Below, in pieces: positions 23,371 to 36,950 of a stretch of 64,000 nt of DNA. The notes beneath the pieces were generated by a model. The model worked only from the letters and a program-made list of their open reading frames with translations, was not told the origin of the DNA and ran no database searches. The position numbers and the translations under genes are program-made. This DNA is from Coix lacryma-jobi var. lacryma-jobi (lineage: Eukaryota > Streptophyta > Magnoliopsida > Poales > Poaceae), in assembly GCA_009763385.1 (NCBI GenBank), contig CM019827.1, positions 117,933,964-117,997,963 on the forward strand, given 5' to 3'. Numbering within the stretch: position 1 is the stretch's first letter; each line of letters begins with the position of its first letter.

Positions 23371-24439
23371 GGAAAAAGTCTACATAACCCCCTCACCTAT
23401 TGTACGAGTCTACTTTGCCCCCCAACCTTTCAAATGGTCTAAATAACCCCCTCACATTTCCAAAACCGGACAAATAACCCCCTATGCGGTTTTAGGCCGT
23501 GGTATTGCTACAGTAACGGGTCAGGTTTGCTACAGTAGCATGTGGGTTTATCTTTTTCTTATTTATTTATTTCAGTTGAATCTTTAAAAAATCATAGTAA
23601 ATCACAGAAAAATCATAAAATAGAAAATCTAATTTTGTTAGACTCCGCATAAGTAGATCTATACAATGAACATATAATATAATATGTTTTATACAATTTT
23701 TTGCTATGAATGTTAATCTTTTTCTTATTTATTTATTTTGGTTGAATCTTTAAAAAATCATAGTAAATCACATAAAAATCATAAAATGAAAAATCCAATT
23801 TTATTGGACTCTACATGAGTAGATCTACATAGTGCACATATAATATGGTATGCTTTCGTCCAACAAAATAATTATAGAAGTTGCAGCTATGAATTATTTT
23901 AGTTAATTATAGAAAAGCATAGATCTAAAGGTACATGAAAAACTTTGCATTAAATCATATCATATTATATGCTCACTGTGTAAATCTACTCATGTGGAGC
24001 CCAATAAAATTGGATTTTCCATTTTATGATTTTTCTACGATTTACTATGATTTTTCAAATTTTCAACCGAAATAAATAAATAAGAAAACAAATAAAACCT
24101 TCATAGCAAAAACTTTCTACTGAAACATACTATATTATATGTTTATGTGTAGATCTACTCATGTGAAGTCTAATAAAATTAGATTTTTTATTTTATGATT
24201 TTTTGTGATTTACTAAGATTTTTCAAAGATTCAGTCAAAATAAATAAAAAGAAAAAAGATAAACCCACCCGGTACTGTAGCAAACCCGACCCGTTACTGT
24301 AGCAAAACCACTGTCCAAAACCGCCTGAGGGGTTATTTGACCGATTTTGGATAGGCGAGGGGGCTATTTAGACCGTTTGAAAGGTTGGGGGTGAAGTAGA
24401 CCGAGTACAATAGGTGAGGGGGTTATTTAGACTTTTTCC
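23371..24439. mobile_element. Mutator-like foldback element (copy 2)
   Basis: 1069 bp with the same ends and target duplication. Each arm carries a diverged duplicate of a block with AAAAAATCATAGTAAATCAC, so the element is two direct repeats facing two inverted repeats. A 9-10 bp duplication and very long terminal repeats fit non-autonomous MULEs. Confidence 0.8.
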
Positions 24440-25371
24440 TTTTCCTAAAAAGCAAACTACGGCGTGAAGGGAGGACGAGAGGCTACGATGACGTGCTGGC
24501 GATGATGTCATCAAGCAAAGAAGACATCGCGACCTAGCTCAAGCTAGCGGCGGCGGAGTCCTACGGCGCGAGAGGGAAGGATCGTTTGAAGCGGCCGTGG
24601 TGGCCCTGCTTTTTTATTATGTCAAGTCCAATTTACCAAACTATTGGAGATTACGTGATTTTTTACTTCCTATATATTTTTACGAGTTGCTAAAACACTA
24701 GATTTGCCAAGTTGTTTTTCCCAAACTATTGGAGATGGTAAAAAAGAGTTGTCAAATATTGTGATTTGGCAAGTGACTAAAGCATATGGCAAGTGAAAAA
24801 AGTTTTCTTCTTCAATAATTTGCTATTTGGGCTTAGCAAAATTAGAAAATGTAGGCCCACTATTCTACAGATGCAATCGTCTGGCCGCATGTTGCATGAG
24901 AACCGTACGCCAGGAGCACTGAATGAGGAGGACGGGCGCGCGATGGCAAGTCGCATACCACGCGCAAATTTGCGCGTGAGGAGGCCACGGATAAGAAGTT
25001 CGTATAATTTGGCAACTCAATTGGCAAACTGTTGGAGCTCAAATCTTCTTGTTTGCAAAAAAAAATATATAGGATAACAAGTGCATTTACCAAACTATTG
25101 GAGATGCTAGCATCTCCAGCAGTTTTGGAAATCAACTTGCTATCCTTAATATTTTGGCAAAACCACAAAAATCTTCCTCCAGCAGTTCGTCAAAACACAT
25201 TGCTGTCTTTGGCAACTTGTCATCCAGGGGTGTTCGGCGCCTATATTTACATGCACGTATCGGGACGTATATTACTCGCGCGTATCACGTTTCGTTTTTC
25301 CCTCCAACTCACGATTTTTTTCCTCCGCCGTATCTTCTCCCTGCATGGCGTTAGTCTTCCAGTCAGTACTA
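24440..25371. other. MITE-rich non-coding interval (copy 2)
   Basis: Same as copy 1; the head-to-head joint is at 25090-25128. Confidence 0.5.
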
Positions 25372-25461
25372 CTCCCTCTGTCTCTTTTAATTATCATCCG
25401 AAAAACGTGTCAGTTAGAGAAACACGGATTTCTAGAGACAATTATTTAGGGACGGAGGGAG
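25372..25461. mobile_element. Stowaway-type MITE (copy 2)
   Basis: Same insertion as at 10058, flanked by TA. Confidence 0.85.
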
Positions 25462-26093
25462 TACTACCTCAGTAATGATGGATTAGTGATGTCGGACGCC
25501 ACCAAAAACAGCCACTGAGCCTAGTGATGTCATTGATGGAAGTGACAATGGTTTGTGACGAAAAACCAGTTTTTTTTGTCGCCTGATTTGCTTCTACCAA
25601 TGATGGGCGGCTTCTCGGCGGCGATGAAACTCGCGACGATGGATATGGACTACGTAGACTCCAAAGATTCGTCTCGATATGTACATACTAAAAGTACAAT
25701 TAGTTATTTTTTTTATCTACATTTAATACTCCATGCATACGTCCGAACATTGATGTGATGGAAAATTTTGGGAAATAGGGAGAACTAAACAAGGCCTAAG
25801 TTGGAATAACAAACCATTGAAGAAGATTCTTTTTTCTACTTGCTATATAATTTAGCAACTTGCCAAATCATAAGATATACTAAGTAAATTTTACCAAACT
25901 GCTAGAGTTGCTAAAAATCTTCAAATGGTCTAATAAAACAGCTCCAGCTCTCTTGGCAGAGTCGTAACAGAATGGATCCAAGGATAGAGCTGTGCAAAAC
26001 GGATCAGTGGGTAACCGACTAACCATAGCACTTGTTTCTTCTAGTTTCTTGCGGCACTTCGCCTCCGTAAATCACGAGTGCACTACCGGAGTA

Positions 26094-26369
26094 CTCCCTC
26101 CATATTGAAAAACTTGGACGTTTTGGACAAGGTTGAGTCAAACATTAGGAATATAAATCATAAATAACTTTTAAATTATTGAGTTCAGAGATGTAAAAAT
26201 TATATAAATAAATTTGTCTTGAAAAGTACTTTCATAAAATATACATATACCACTTTTCAATAAAATTTTTAAAGAAACAAGTGGTCAAAGTAAGAAACCG
26301 ACGTTAATTCAGAAGCGAAGATCGACGTCAATAAATATTTGAAAAACCCGACGTTTCAATATATAGGAG
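26094..26369. mobile_element. Second Stowaway-like MITE (copy 2)
   Basis: Same insertion as at 10785. Confidence 0.65.
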
Positions 26370-27934
26370 TACTCTCTCTCATACACGTACAGAAGAGAAG
26401 ACCCAGAAGCGTATCTTTGTTTCACTGGTCACAGTGCGAATGTGCCATAGGTACACGATTAATTCAGTCGAGCTAGCTCGTGTAGAATTGGGAGTATGAT
26501 TTCCCCCGGCCTTCCGGGTGTTTGTTTAATTGTTGTAATCGTGGCTGTGCTTATAGCGAATAAACTACATGAAAGTTAAGAGGTTCTGCCGCTACAAATT
26601 ACTATATGCTTATGCTGATATCAACCAAGATTCCTGATCTTTGTTTAACAATTGGTTCATAAAGTTGCATCTTTTCTTGTTCTGGCTCCCAGGTGTACCA
26701 GGCTCCTAGAGTCCTAGTCACTGCCTCCAAGGATTACTTTACATTAGTAGGCTACCTCAAAGTATTTTATTGCAATGATGTTATTTGATAGTGAAGAGGA
26801 CATAGCCAATCTTTGCGTACAGTTGTGATCATCACCTAAAAGTAGTTTGCCTTGGACACTGTAAAAATATGGAGTGCATCATCACTGCAGTCAAACTGCG
26901 CCCCTTATTTCCTACATACATTCTGATGTCCTCTGTTTTCAAGGCACTGATTGCACCACTTTAGTATAACAAGTGCACCATAGAACACTCTGCATAGAAA
27001 TAGGAAATATGATTGCAAGTAATTTCAGGTTTCACTTCAGCATACTGTTCTAGAATCCAAAACAACGATGTCTATTTGGGAAAGAACTAAGAGGAGAATT
27101 GAGACTAAAGTATATACTAATATAAACTCATTGTTTGAAGCCACCAAACTCTCGATTTTTTTTTTGGAATTTGTGATATCAAAACTGAAATTTTGTAATA
27201 GAAAGTAGTTATCACCCTTTTGTCTTGGCAACTGCTATTTGTTCCAGAATTTTTTCTGACCATCTTAAAACTCTTACCGTTCCAGTCTGCATTTGCTCTG
27301 AAATATTTTTTATATGCTGAAATATGCATTTTACATTTGTGTCAAATTACCCCTCCAATTCCAAAAGAATGCTGTCCAGGCTGCATCTGTCTGACTTCTA
27401 AACTTCGGGTGCTAATATATCTTTGATTACCACTAGTGAAATCACATGTTGCCAAAATAACACTAGTCTATGTCAATGACAAATGAGGTTGGGTCTCACA
27501 TGTCATTCACAGGCACAATGATACAATTTTCAAGTCATAAAATGGGTTGAACACATGAAAGATATTTGTAGATTTTGTTAAAAAATGGTTTAAACTCTAT
27601 TGAAATTTTGAGACAGGATAGCTGATGGATTATTGTCAATGTTTAAAGCAGCATTCTTCTGCTGGATGGATCCCCACCTATCGCATTTCATGCTTGCTGC
27701 AGTGTGCTTGCCACATAAATATGATAGGGCTTAAATATCATTTTTATATGTGCTGGATGAAATCTTTAGCACTGACCTGTCAGATGAACTGATCTTTCAC
27801 AACCAAGTTAGTCATGTCTTTCAGATAATATATATTTAATGCGACTTGTTTGCATTAGAATGATCATGTATTTTATATACACATGAGAGTGAAAGGATGT
27901 GGATGCTTGTGATAAGGATTGCGACTTGTTTCTA
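26370..27934. other. AT-rich non-coding end of unit (copy 2)
   Basis: Same as the copy 1 end. Short frames such as 27220-27426 have no recognisable product. Confidence 0.5.
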
Positions 27935-28261
27935 TTAAAATGGTTTACACTTAATTGGATTGGTTTTATATGACAATGACAGGATGTAAGATGCTTGTGA
28001 TAAGAAATGGAGCCTATGACTATGAAGTAATAAGATTACTGTGTACATGTAGCGATCCTCTGAAAACTGAACTCGATGCCACTCATATTGCGGCTCCTGG
28101 CCCTCCTGGTATCTGACTAAGTGCAGCACCCTCCACAAAAGAGTAGGCATGCCGAACTCCTCCAGAAAATCCTCTGACCCCTCGGCTGTCCAGGGTCCCA
28201 GCATATAATTGGGCCTCCTGCCTCCAGTCGACTTGCGGGCGGTACGCTTAGTGCGGGCCAT
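27935..28261 (-). CDS. Retrotransposon ORF with histone H3-tail mimic, 3'-truncated (copy 3 unit, read-through into copy 2)
   Basis: Its native part gives the same protein as the copy at 12948, with the ATG at 28261 directly after the acceptor CAG. Native sequence ends at the joint 28041|28042 and the tail is foreign. No third instance follows at 43385, because the ORF exists only at the left edge of a unit. Confidence 0.7.
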   Translation of the reverse strand: MARTKRTARKSTGGRRPNYMLGPWTAEGSEDFLEEFGMPTLLWRVLHLVRYQEGQEPQYEWHRVQFSEDRYMYTVILLLHSHRLHFLSQASYILSLSYKTNPIKCKPF

Positions 28262-29035
28262 CTGAAAGAAGTGTATCCACACAGTTTTTAATTAGTTGAG
28301 AACAACTTTTATTTAAGAACGGGATGGATAACGTAAGGAAGGAAGTAAGATTAATGCAAAATTATATGATCATGATGCATGAGCGTAACATACGTCCTCA
28401 CTGCCTAACAATCTAACGGCTAGACGGTGGCATACAACGTTCACTCATAGCGTTAACTAGCGTACTACACGTTCGCAAGTTAGCATACCTGCAGAAAGTT
28501 CATTTTAGCCCTGCCCACAATATGAATATCATGCATTGCTGAAAATAAATCAAATACTGGCTTAGGTGCACACCCGGTATACACGTAAGCAGTATATGCA
28601 CCCATCAGAAAAGTATTACTCCCACAATTAATACTTTCACATATACTTGTGTGCAACAGGTATACATGTCAGCATCATTCAAGCACTCCCCTAGATTGGT
28701 GGTTGTACAATCATGCTCTCACAACTCACTTATTACCTTGGCGTAGAGGCAATTGATCCATACATTACTATTCTGAGGAATAGCACCCATACAATTTCAC
28801 CCTTGCCGTATGGACGACAGGAATAACAGAATTTAAATATGATGCACAACCCCAAGTTAGTACTTAAATAGCCACCTAAATTCCTATTGGGCATAAGGAC
28901 TTGGTCACTGGCACACCTTAGCTTTAATCCTTAAGATTTTCCAAATCCTAATATAAATATAAGTTGGCAAATATAGCTTTATCCTTTATAAAATATTGTT
29001 TTCAAAATACACCCCTGAACAGTAACATAGAACCT
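28262..29035 (-). other. Retrotransposon 5' leader with probable intron (copy 3)
   Basis: This is the counterpart of the copy 2 leader; the same donor is at 28488 and the acceptor ends at 28262. Confidence 0.5.
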
Positions 29036-29047
29036 GCTCCGATGCCA
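29036..29047 (-). other. Primer-binding site, tRNA-iMet type (copy 3)
   Basis: Same 12-mer as in copy 2, two bases inside the LTR edge at 29050. Confidence 0.75.
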
Positions 29048-29049
29048 GC

Positions 29050-32000
29050 TGTAACAGAACCGACCAATTTGCACCAGATTAAGCACTGAAACCTCCGCTC
29101 TCGCAGAAATCATCGAGTACTTAAGCTCGTACAAACCCGGTAGTCCGGAAATCTCGAAGGATTTCAAATCATTCAACGACATCCAGCGAAGATCGTACTT
29201 GTTCCACGAACATGCTCACGGGTTACATCACAGTTGCATAAAGTTCAAATTACATCAGAGTACGAAATAATATTACAAACCATAGTTTGATAGTAGTAGC
29301 GGAAGCAACATAGTCTTTAAAACATAAGTTTGGATTGTTCATAAATACGGTGCCATCAGTTGACCGGGTCCACAAAAGCAACAGATGAGATAAGTGTTGA
29401 CCATGCCCTTGGTCTAGTCATCACCCGTTACCGGGTACAAGCAGTTCTCGCAGTAGCCAAAAAAGCACTGGCCATCTGCAACAATAAGGGAAATAAACCC
29501 TGAGTACGAGAAGGTACTCAGCTAGACTTACCCGACAAAACCAGAAATAATGAGACACCAAGGATCATGTAGGCTATATAAGTGGGGTTGGCTGTACATA
29601 CTCCTTTGCATGAAAGCTTTAGTAATAAAACTCAGTTTCAGATGTTGGCAATTGCTTTTAGTCATTAACTCTACCTTACTAGATTTGCACCTGTACTAAA
29701 CAAGCACTTGCTAATTAATCAATCAAGAGTGACTATTTCATCAATAGCCTTTCAGATTCCATAACCATTTTAGTTCCATAAGTTCTACGGGAGATGATCT
29801 AAAGTCAACTGCTCACTGTCCAGGAGCGATGGCGATTATAATCGATTCCTACCCAGCTGGGGACAAAATGTCTCACACTCGCTCGGCACATTCCGGCTAC
29901 GGCAGTCGTAAGCTACCAGCCAGGAGATTCGAGAACACAATGCGCGGGACGGCCATGGGCCCTTCTACACCGGGGGTTATCTCAGTGCCAGGTCGCTCAA
30001 TCTATAACTGCCCACGGTCATGCCAGGTCGATCAGGCCCTGCCTGCCCTCGGACCATGCCAGGTTGATCAGAATAGTTGCCCACGGTACAGCTGAGGCCC
30101 TGGGTGTTAGGCGTCAACATCTCCATCACCGGCTCGAATAACCTTACTCGGCTTCGCGGGAGATACTCAGACCTACTCCGTTAAGTGATCGACGCGTTCA
30201 ATTTGACTGAAGTTACATTCCCGAACGGGTCCTAGGCGACACTGACGGGAGCCTACTAGCACACAGAACTCATGTCCTGCTGCTCTTACATCCCGCCTCC
30301 GTCTCAGATTAATTATCACATGGTTATCTCATGATAGCACAGGCTAAACATGATCAGTATCCACCTATTGCGGGAGACAGGAAATCACCCGACTTTTACC
30401 GGTCTAAGCAGGGCTAAGCATATAACGAGCCTAGACCTAAACAGGGATATCAAGATATATTGCAGGTGGACAAGGATAAGTAATAATGCATCAACGGTAG
30501 CAATCATTTCCTATAACCTAATGCAACATCCATCATCAGGTTAATTGTAAAGCATTTGCAAACCGTAGGAGTTAGAATGCTCCGGGGCTTGCCTTGCTCA
30601 AAGTCCGAAGGGCGGTGATCGCGGCACTCCGGCAGCTCTTCAACGTCTCCTCCTGGGATTTTCTCTTCCGGCGTCTCCTCCTGGTACTGCTCCTCGGGTG
30701 ACAGATCCTGAACTTCCACTACCGATCCTGCATGATGCATAACATGAATAAATAACGCGAATGCATGCGGATGCATGGGGATGCAACATGGAACAAGGCA
30801 TTCCAGGAGATAAGCACATGTCATCTACTGCTACTCAACTGCTTAACCTCCCATATTCAACTTGTTAAGCTATGTTGTCACCACATCAAAGTATACTTAA
30901 TGAGTTTATTACCCTCTAATTACTTGCTGAAATAAATCTAATTAAACTAGCCTATAACAGCAACCCATCCTAGATAGCTTCAGAAAAATCTACAGAAATT
31001 ACTGGAAGTTAACAATATGTAATCTAGTCCCTGGTCCAAATTTCATCCCATTTGGAGTTAAACTCCATGCTCTATGAAAAAGACAAATTCTATCATGGAA
31101 AGGTGCTTTGAACTACACACCCTAGCAAAAAGTGTCAAACAACAGATTTCTCATTTTTCTACTGAACTTCCTAGCACAAGAGCAGTGTGCATAAATTCTC
31201 AGGTTCATATTCCTCATATTCTAATTACTACAAATAAACAAGGAAACAACATTTAACAATTTTAAAAGCTACTGCTAAAATACTTCACAGAACAACCTTA
31301 TATTATATTTTCCCTGAAACTATATATCCATACAAACCTAACAAAACTGGAATCATTTTTCTGACTTATACATAATTAGTTATGCATTTTCCAAGTTATC
31401 AGCACTTTTCTAATTTAAATAAATCTACACATAAAAATATCACCAAAAATGCATTTAACATTTTTCACAGTTAGATCTAATCATGCTGAACACAACAAAA
31501 TTTGTTTTCACAGGATTTGGACTTAAAATGAGCCTTATAGGACTTTTGAAGCCTTCACATAATTCTGAAAAACAAACTAAAAGAAACTCAATCCTAAACG
31601 TTACGGACTCCCAACTTGACTCAGCCGAGGCTCGAGGCAAATGCTCGGCACACTCGACTGGACTCGGCCGAGGCTCAAGACAAGGCTCGGCACAACCGAC
31701 TGACTCAGCCGAGGCCTACTATACCCAGATTTTCCCTTTTCTCTCTCTCACACTCTCTCTTTGACTCGGTCGGCGAGGCTCACTGGTCAGACGACCAAGC
31801 TACTAGGCGAGGCTAGGCTCGGCGGTCAACGGCGGAGTTTGGCGCCGTTGTCGTTGACTGGCCCTAGCTCGTCGGCGGCGAGGCTTCCGGTGATGCTGAG
31901 ACCATCACTGGATGCGGGTTTGCGAGGCGAACACGACTAACTGACTCGCTGAGCCAAAGGGATACCAGCAAGCTGAGCAAGCTCGACGGCAGCCAGGCAG

Positions 32001-33303
32001 AGCGGCGGCTCTGCGACTCGGCGGCGAAGCTCTTCCCGGCGAGCTTGAGGCTCGGCGAGACTAATACTAGCCCAAGCAAGTCCTAAGCGACATATTGGAG
32101 CAACTTTCGGGCCTCGGCATCCCCGGCATTGCCCGGAGCGATGCACGGCGGCGGTCCATGGCGGACATGGCGGCGACACGGCTCGGTTTCGGCTGAAACA
32201 TGGCGAAGAGAGGTCTCCATCGAAACCTAGGCAACTACAGCGGTAGAGAAGAGTAGAACATGGCTCGGTTTGGGATAGCTTGGCCGGAGATGAGCAGTTC
32301 ACGTGAAGGTCATGGTGGCAGCCATGGCGAGAACCCGAGGATAGCACTCGACGTTCTGCCAGCTAGAGAGGGAAAGAGGGGAAACCAACCCTGGCAGGTG
32401 AAATAGGAGGTCAAGACGGAGAGGATGGCGGGAGGAATCGGGCGGCGGTGCGGTGAGTAGCGAGTAATCGCTCGCCGGAGATCGGCGGGCGGCGGCGGCG
32501 TGGAGCTCTGGTGAAGATGGGGTGGAGTGGAGCGAGGGAGAGAGTGAGCAATGAAATGCTCTTCTGGTTGCGAGCACGGGGCGGAGCGAAGGCAAAAGGA
32601 AACGAAGTGCTGGGTGCATTGCACCTGGCCAGTTCCCGTCGGGGAGGAGCTCCCGACCGGTCGCGGGGCGGCGTCAGGCATCGTGCGCCACGCGGCGAAC
32701 AAGCACCGAGCGCCAGGGCGACGTGGCGAGTTCGGGCGCAAACCACGGGCGGCGATGACGGTGGTTTGGCCGGCCGGCGAGGCAGTCTCGCGGCGGCGGG
32801 GTGGTTCTGTCGGCGCGGAGGGAGCGGCGTCCGCGGGGGAGAAAAAGGAGAGGCTGACAGGCCGGGCCCACTAGGGTTTAAACTAATGAAGTTTGGTTAA
32901 AAACTATGATGCTCCACAACTCCTAAACTAAGCCGAATTAGGAAAAGGTCCTAAAAGCAAAGTTGCTTAGAATTTTGTAAGGAACAAATCATCTTTAAGG
33001 CTCAAGTCCAAATTCTGCTTAAAAAAGAAATTTACTTCTAATCCATTTTTCTAATGCAAGAAATCCCATTTTAACAACTTTTTCTGAGAAAGTGCTTTCA
33101 AACAAAGTTCTTTCTTTCATCAAGATCTACAACTTTGTTTTAAGGCACTAAGCCAGAAATAGAAAGCAAAATAAGGTTACACTAGAGACTATGCAAGGAC
33201 TTAAGCACTTATTCAAACATATGCATATGAAATGATGAGATGCTATGCTTATGCTATGACAAATTATGCAGTTTAAGGAATGCTTAACACCTAGGGTGTT
33301 ACA
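29050..33303 (-). mobile_element. Giant Tekay-like LTR, 4.25 kb (copy 3)
   Basis: 4254 bp with the same ends, primer site and right flank AACAG as copy 2. It differs from copy 2 by scattered small indels and a local change near 31965-31985. Confidence 0.8.
30504..30824 (-). CDS. Possible small acidic ORF inside the LTR (copy 3)
   Basis: Same acidic core as copy 2. The first ~20 codons differ because of indels near 30748-30770, which suggests that only the part after the acceptor-like site could matter. Confidence 0.25.
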   Translation of the reverse strand: MTCAYLLECLVPCCIPMHPHAFALFIHVMHHAGSVVEVQDLSPEEQYQEETPEEKIPGGDVEELPECRDHRPSDFEQGKPRSILTPTVCKCFTINLMMDVALGYRK

Positions 33304-34750
33304 AACAGAGAGGGCGATTTTGGTCGCCCCTCTCCCAAATCCCTCCAAATCCGATCCAACTCAAAATCCCAAGTTCCCAAACTTGGAGTGGATGATCACG
33401 GAGTAGTTAAGAGATTATCCCCAAGAAATCATCCGCTCAAAACAACCAAATCACCGGAAATCAAAAGGGAAGGTGGATGAACGAAAAAGTGCCACGAAAA
33501 CGAAATCGTCCCGATCTATTCGATCATGAGGAGTTAGATGAATTCCTTTGGTCGAAATGACCTCCTCAATGATACGAACAAAATGATTCAAACGGATTTC
33601 GCAAAGACGCACTAGAGAGGGAGATCGAGTGACGGGAAAATCGTGAGGAAACGAAGAACGCGAAGAACACGAATCAAAACACGAATCAAGTCATCGATCT
33701 GCACTGCCAAGGTGAGGATACGGCCTCACTTCCTCAAATCAACAGTACACAGAGGCAAGTCTCTCTGCGGATCTCAGCTAGCTACAGCAGGGGATGGAGA
33801 GCAGGAAACCCTAAGTGCGAAAGAGCAAATGACTGCGATAGATGGGAGGAGGGTGTCTCCCGACTACTTATCCTAATTTAACCTAAGTCTAATTCCTACT
33901 CTACCCCTCTCTATTCTAATTACAGAGCGAGCCAGTCAAACCCTAGGGTTATTCTGGACCAACTCGGGTGGTAGGTGTATCCGACGGCCACGCCCGCTCG
34001 ACTCGAAGCGTTGCCTCGACGCAACCTCCAGATCGCCGCCACGTGCCGTCCTCGCTCTGCACACCCCGGTTTTGTGGCCCAAACCGGGAAACCAGCCTTT
34101 CCAGCCAACCCCCGTTTTGAGGCCCAAACCGGGAAACCAGCCCATCAGCATCTGAGTTTTGAGGCCAAACTCAGCAAACCCTCAGAGCCCAGGTTTTGAG
34201 GCCCAAACCTGGAAACCGTCCTCAGCCCGAGTTTTGTGGCCAAACTCGGAAACCCTCAGCCCGAGTTTTGTGGCCAAACTCGGAAACCGTCCACGCCCAG
34301 GTTTTGAGGCCCAAACCTGGAAACCGTCCAACCGATGGTTTTCCCTGGCTCTACCACCAACCGAAGCTGTAGAGGGGATGCACCACCCGTGCACCCCGTC
34401 CACCGACACATGTCCCCAGGTCCTCGACCCGAGCAACACCGTGCCCCGCAAGTCTTCGCTCGTCGCTGTCCCAGGCTGTCAGCCACCACAGCTGATCCTC
34501 AGGCACTCTGGTCCCTCAGTCCAAGCCTCACGTCCGCCCTTCACCGCTCGATCCATCGGCATGGCACGTCCGCCGCACGGCACGCCCATCCTTCATCGCA
34601 CCCGGTCCGTCAGCGCGGCACGTCTCAACTTGACCTTCACCTTGCCCTCGATCACTGTCTCCGTGCTCGACACCTGCACAACACAAGCCAAAGAACCTGC
34701 GATCAAACCCGTTGACAATCACTCATCACTCAGAGACCCGGCATACACCC
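33304..34750 (-). mobile_element. LTR-like remnant carrying the hairpin array (copy 3)
   Basis: Counterpart of 17990-19438. Differences are mainly one-base indels in runs (for example near 33456, 33796, 34116). Confidence 0.5.
34064..34320. repeat. Array of seven short hairpins, copy 3
   Basis: Same array; the second hairpin has lost one stem G at about 34115. Confidence 0.85.
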
Positions 34751-36417
34751 ATGTATCCGCAGTTGGTCGGAGAGCTGGTCGGTGAGGTCGATATGCTGGT
34801 CGGTGAGGAGCTGGTCGGTGAGGTCGATATGCTGGTCGGTGAGGTGGTCTTGGTCGGTGGGGTCATATCAGGAAAGGGTGTCCCACAGCTCGGGGAACAA
34901 ACGCAGCAATCAGTGTCGGATCTAGTTGTTGGGAATGAATACGGTATAAACATGGACATCATACAATGAACATATGGAGACGTTGATCCTGAGCAACTGC
35001 TCAAATTTTCGAGGAAACTGGTTTAAATGTGGAAAACATACTCGGAGAAGCAGGCATCAAAAGTGCTCCAGAAGTTGATAAATGGCAGAGGGCATATGTA
35101 TATGGTCAAAGTCTATACAACCCAGCGGCCCTAAGGGATCTTGGTACGCAAATGCACTTGCTAAATCAGTGGTACCTCACGGCGTGTGGCAGAAAAGCTG
35201 ATGACTATATTTGCGTCAGAATTAGAGACCATGATTACTTTCGTGGTGATGACATAATATATGTTCAGTTTAATGAGTTACATCAGCTCTACCACATGGA
35301 CACTCTCGACAAATCTCTCGACAGCTGCTTTTGTTGTAAGTGATTGTTTCTTTTAATAATCTCACTTTAGCTTATGTATATGTATAAGTAATTATCCTCA
35401 CACTAGCAAGCGTTTCTAAACATATGCAGAAACATGATGAGACAACTAAGGCGTAAAAATGACAAGGAGATTGGTTTCATCGATCCATATATCGTATTCA
35501 AGCACCCAAGCAGTATTCCATCGGATGCATGGAAAACTCAAACAGAGAGAAATTTGCGGAGGTTCTTCGTAAACCGGACAAAAGATATATGCTATTCCCC
35601 TACAACTTTAGGTGAGTTTTGTTATCATATGCACATTTTATTATAGGTTGACATAAAGATATATGTGTTGACTTATAAATATAAATGCAGTTTTCACTGG
35701 ATATTAATTGTGATCGATCTCCACGAAAGTCGTTTGCTAATCTATGACTCTCTGAGAAAACCACAAGAAGATTACCAAGATATGATAGATATTATCCGAG
35801 GGTAAATGTGATCTTTAAATATTGATTCCTGCTCTTTAACTCTGCAATAGTTAATTAACGATCCAATTATATATATTGTGCAGGGTTTGAGCTTGGTTTG
35901 TTCAGAAACACCGTCCGGATCTGAAAGCGCAACTTTCTGATCCTCTATGACTAAATGTAAGTTGTACTACCTCCCCGCCTCTTTACCTTCATTAGCATCA
36001 CTCAGCAGGCGCACGCTCAGCCGAGAGTAATCTTTTTATATCTTGTACAGTGGGTTCTACGGCAGTCACCGGGAAACAATTTATGTGTGTACTATGTTTG
36101 CGATTTCCTAACGGTGTATGAAAAAAGAACTCATCTACAGAGTCAGCAAGTACGTAACATGTAAATGAATTTATTTCATTTTTTTTGCTTTTACATAAAT
36201 AAATATTATGTATGCTAATTCTTTCTTTTTCTTTTAATCCAAATTGAAGGAGACATGGTTGAAGAACCAGGTGATGGATAAGGTCCGCCTCAAAGCAATT
36301 CAAGAGACCATCGCAGGCTTCATTAATGACCATGTCCTTAAGTCTGGCACCGAGTATTGGTTTAACAAAGACGAACCAATAAAGCCAAACCAAGACGAAC
36401 ACTTGTATGACCTCTAA
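34751..36417 (+). pseudogene. Decayed CACTA-associated Ulp1-protease gene, copy 3
   Basis: As copy 2, with the shared stops. The GFIDP exon stays open here through 35434-35646. One base is missing just before the first donor (TTTTGTTGTAAGT near 35335), and the catalytic His and Cys motifs are still readable near 35695 and 36075. Confidence 0.7.
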
Positions 36418-36950
36418 GTCAGGAACAATATTTGTGTTGTAAATATCAAGTTAAGGATGCATGATGGATAATGTTGTATATTTTATGTACATATGTATAG
36501 CTAGCTCGATCTATAATATATATATATAGTTTCATATTTCATTTGTGTGTAATTGTAAATTTTATGTGTTTATATATATATTTATTAGCAGCGAAGAATA
36601 CGTATTTGAAACCCTAATGGAATATATTAGCAGCGAAGAATACGTATTAGAAACCCTAATGTAATTGTAAAACCGAAAACAATAACCAATTGAAACGAAA
36701 AGAAAAAGAAAAAAGAGGCGGCCTCTTTAGCCCCGGTTGGTAATACCAACCGGGACTAAAGAAGCCAGCAACCGTGGCTCGGCTGGAGACCTCTTCAGTC
36801 CCGGTTGGTATTACCAACCGGCCCTTTAGCCCCGGGCGAGGGAACCGGGGCTAAAGGTCGGGCCTTTAGTCCCGATTCCTTAGCCCCGGCTCCATGCCCA
36901 GGGCTAAAGGCCAAAATAGCCCGGGGCTAAAGGCCCGTTCTCCGGTAGTG
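36418..36950 (+). mobile_element. CACTA 3' terminal region (copy 3)
   Basis: Same as copy 2; the terminus ends at 36950. The subterminal palindromes are the most intact of the three copies. Confidence 0.75.

Larger units (their letters stand above)
12729..28041. repeat. Tandem 15.3 kb unit, copy 2 (complete)
   Basis: A complete unit of 15313 bp. Its edges are set by copy 3, whose right end at 43385 passes into unique DNA after AAGATTACTG, while in copies 1 and 2 the same decamer is followed by TGTACATGTAGCG, the start of the next unit. The unit therefore starts inside the H3-mimic ORF and ends in AT-rich DNA that in copy 3 lies upstream of the FKBP gene. Confidence 0.95.
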
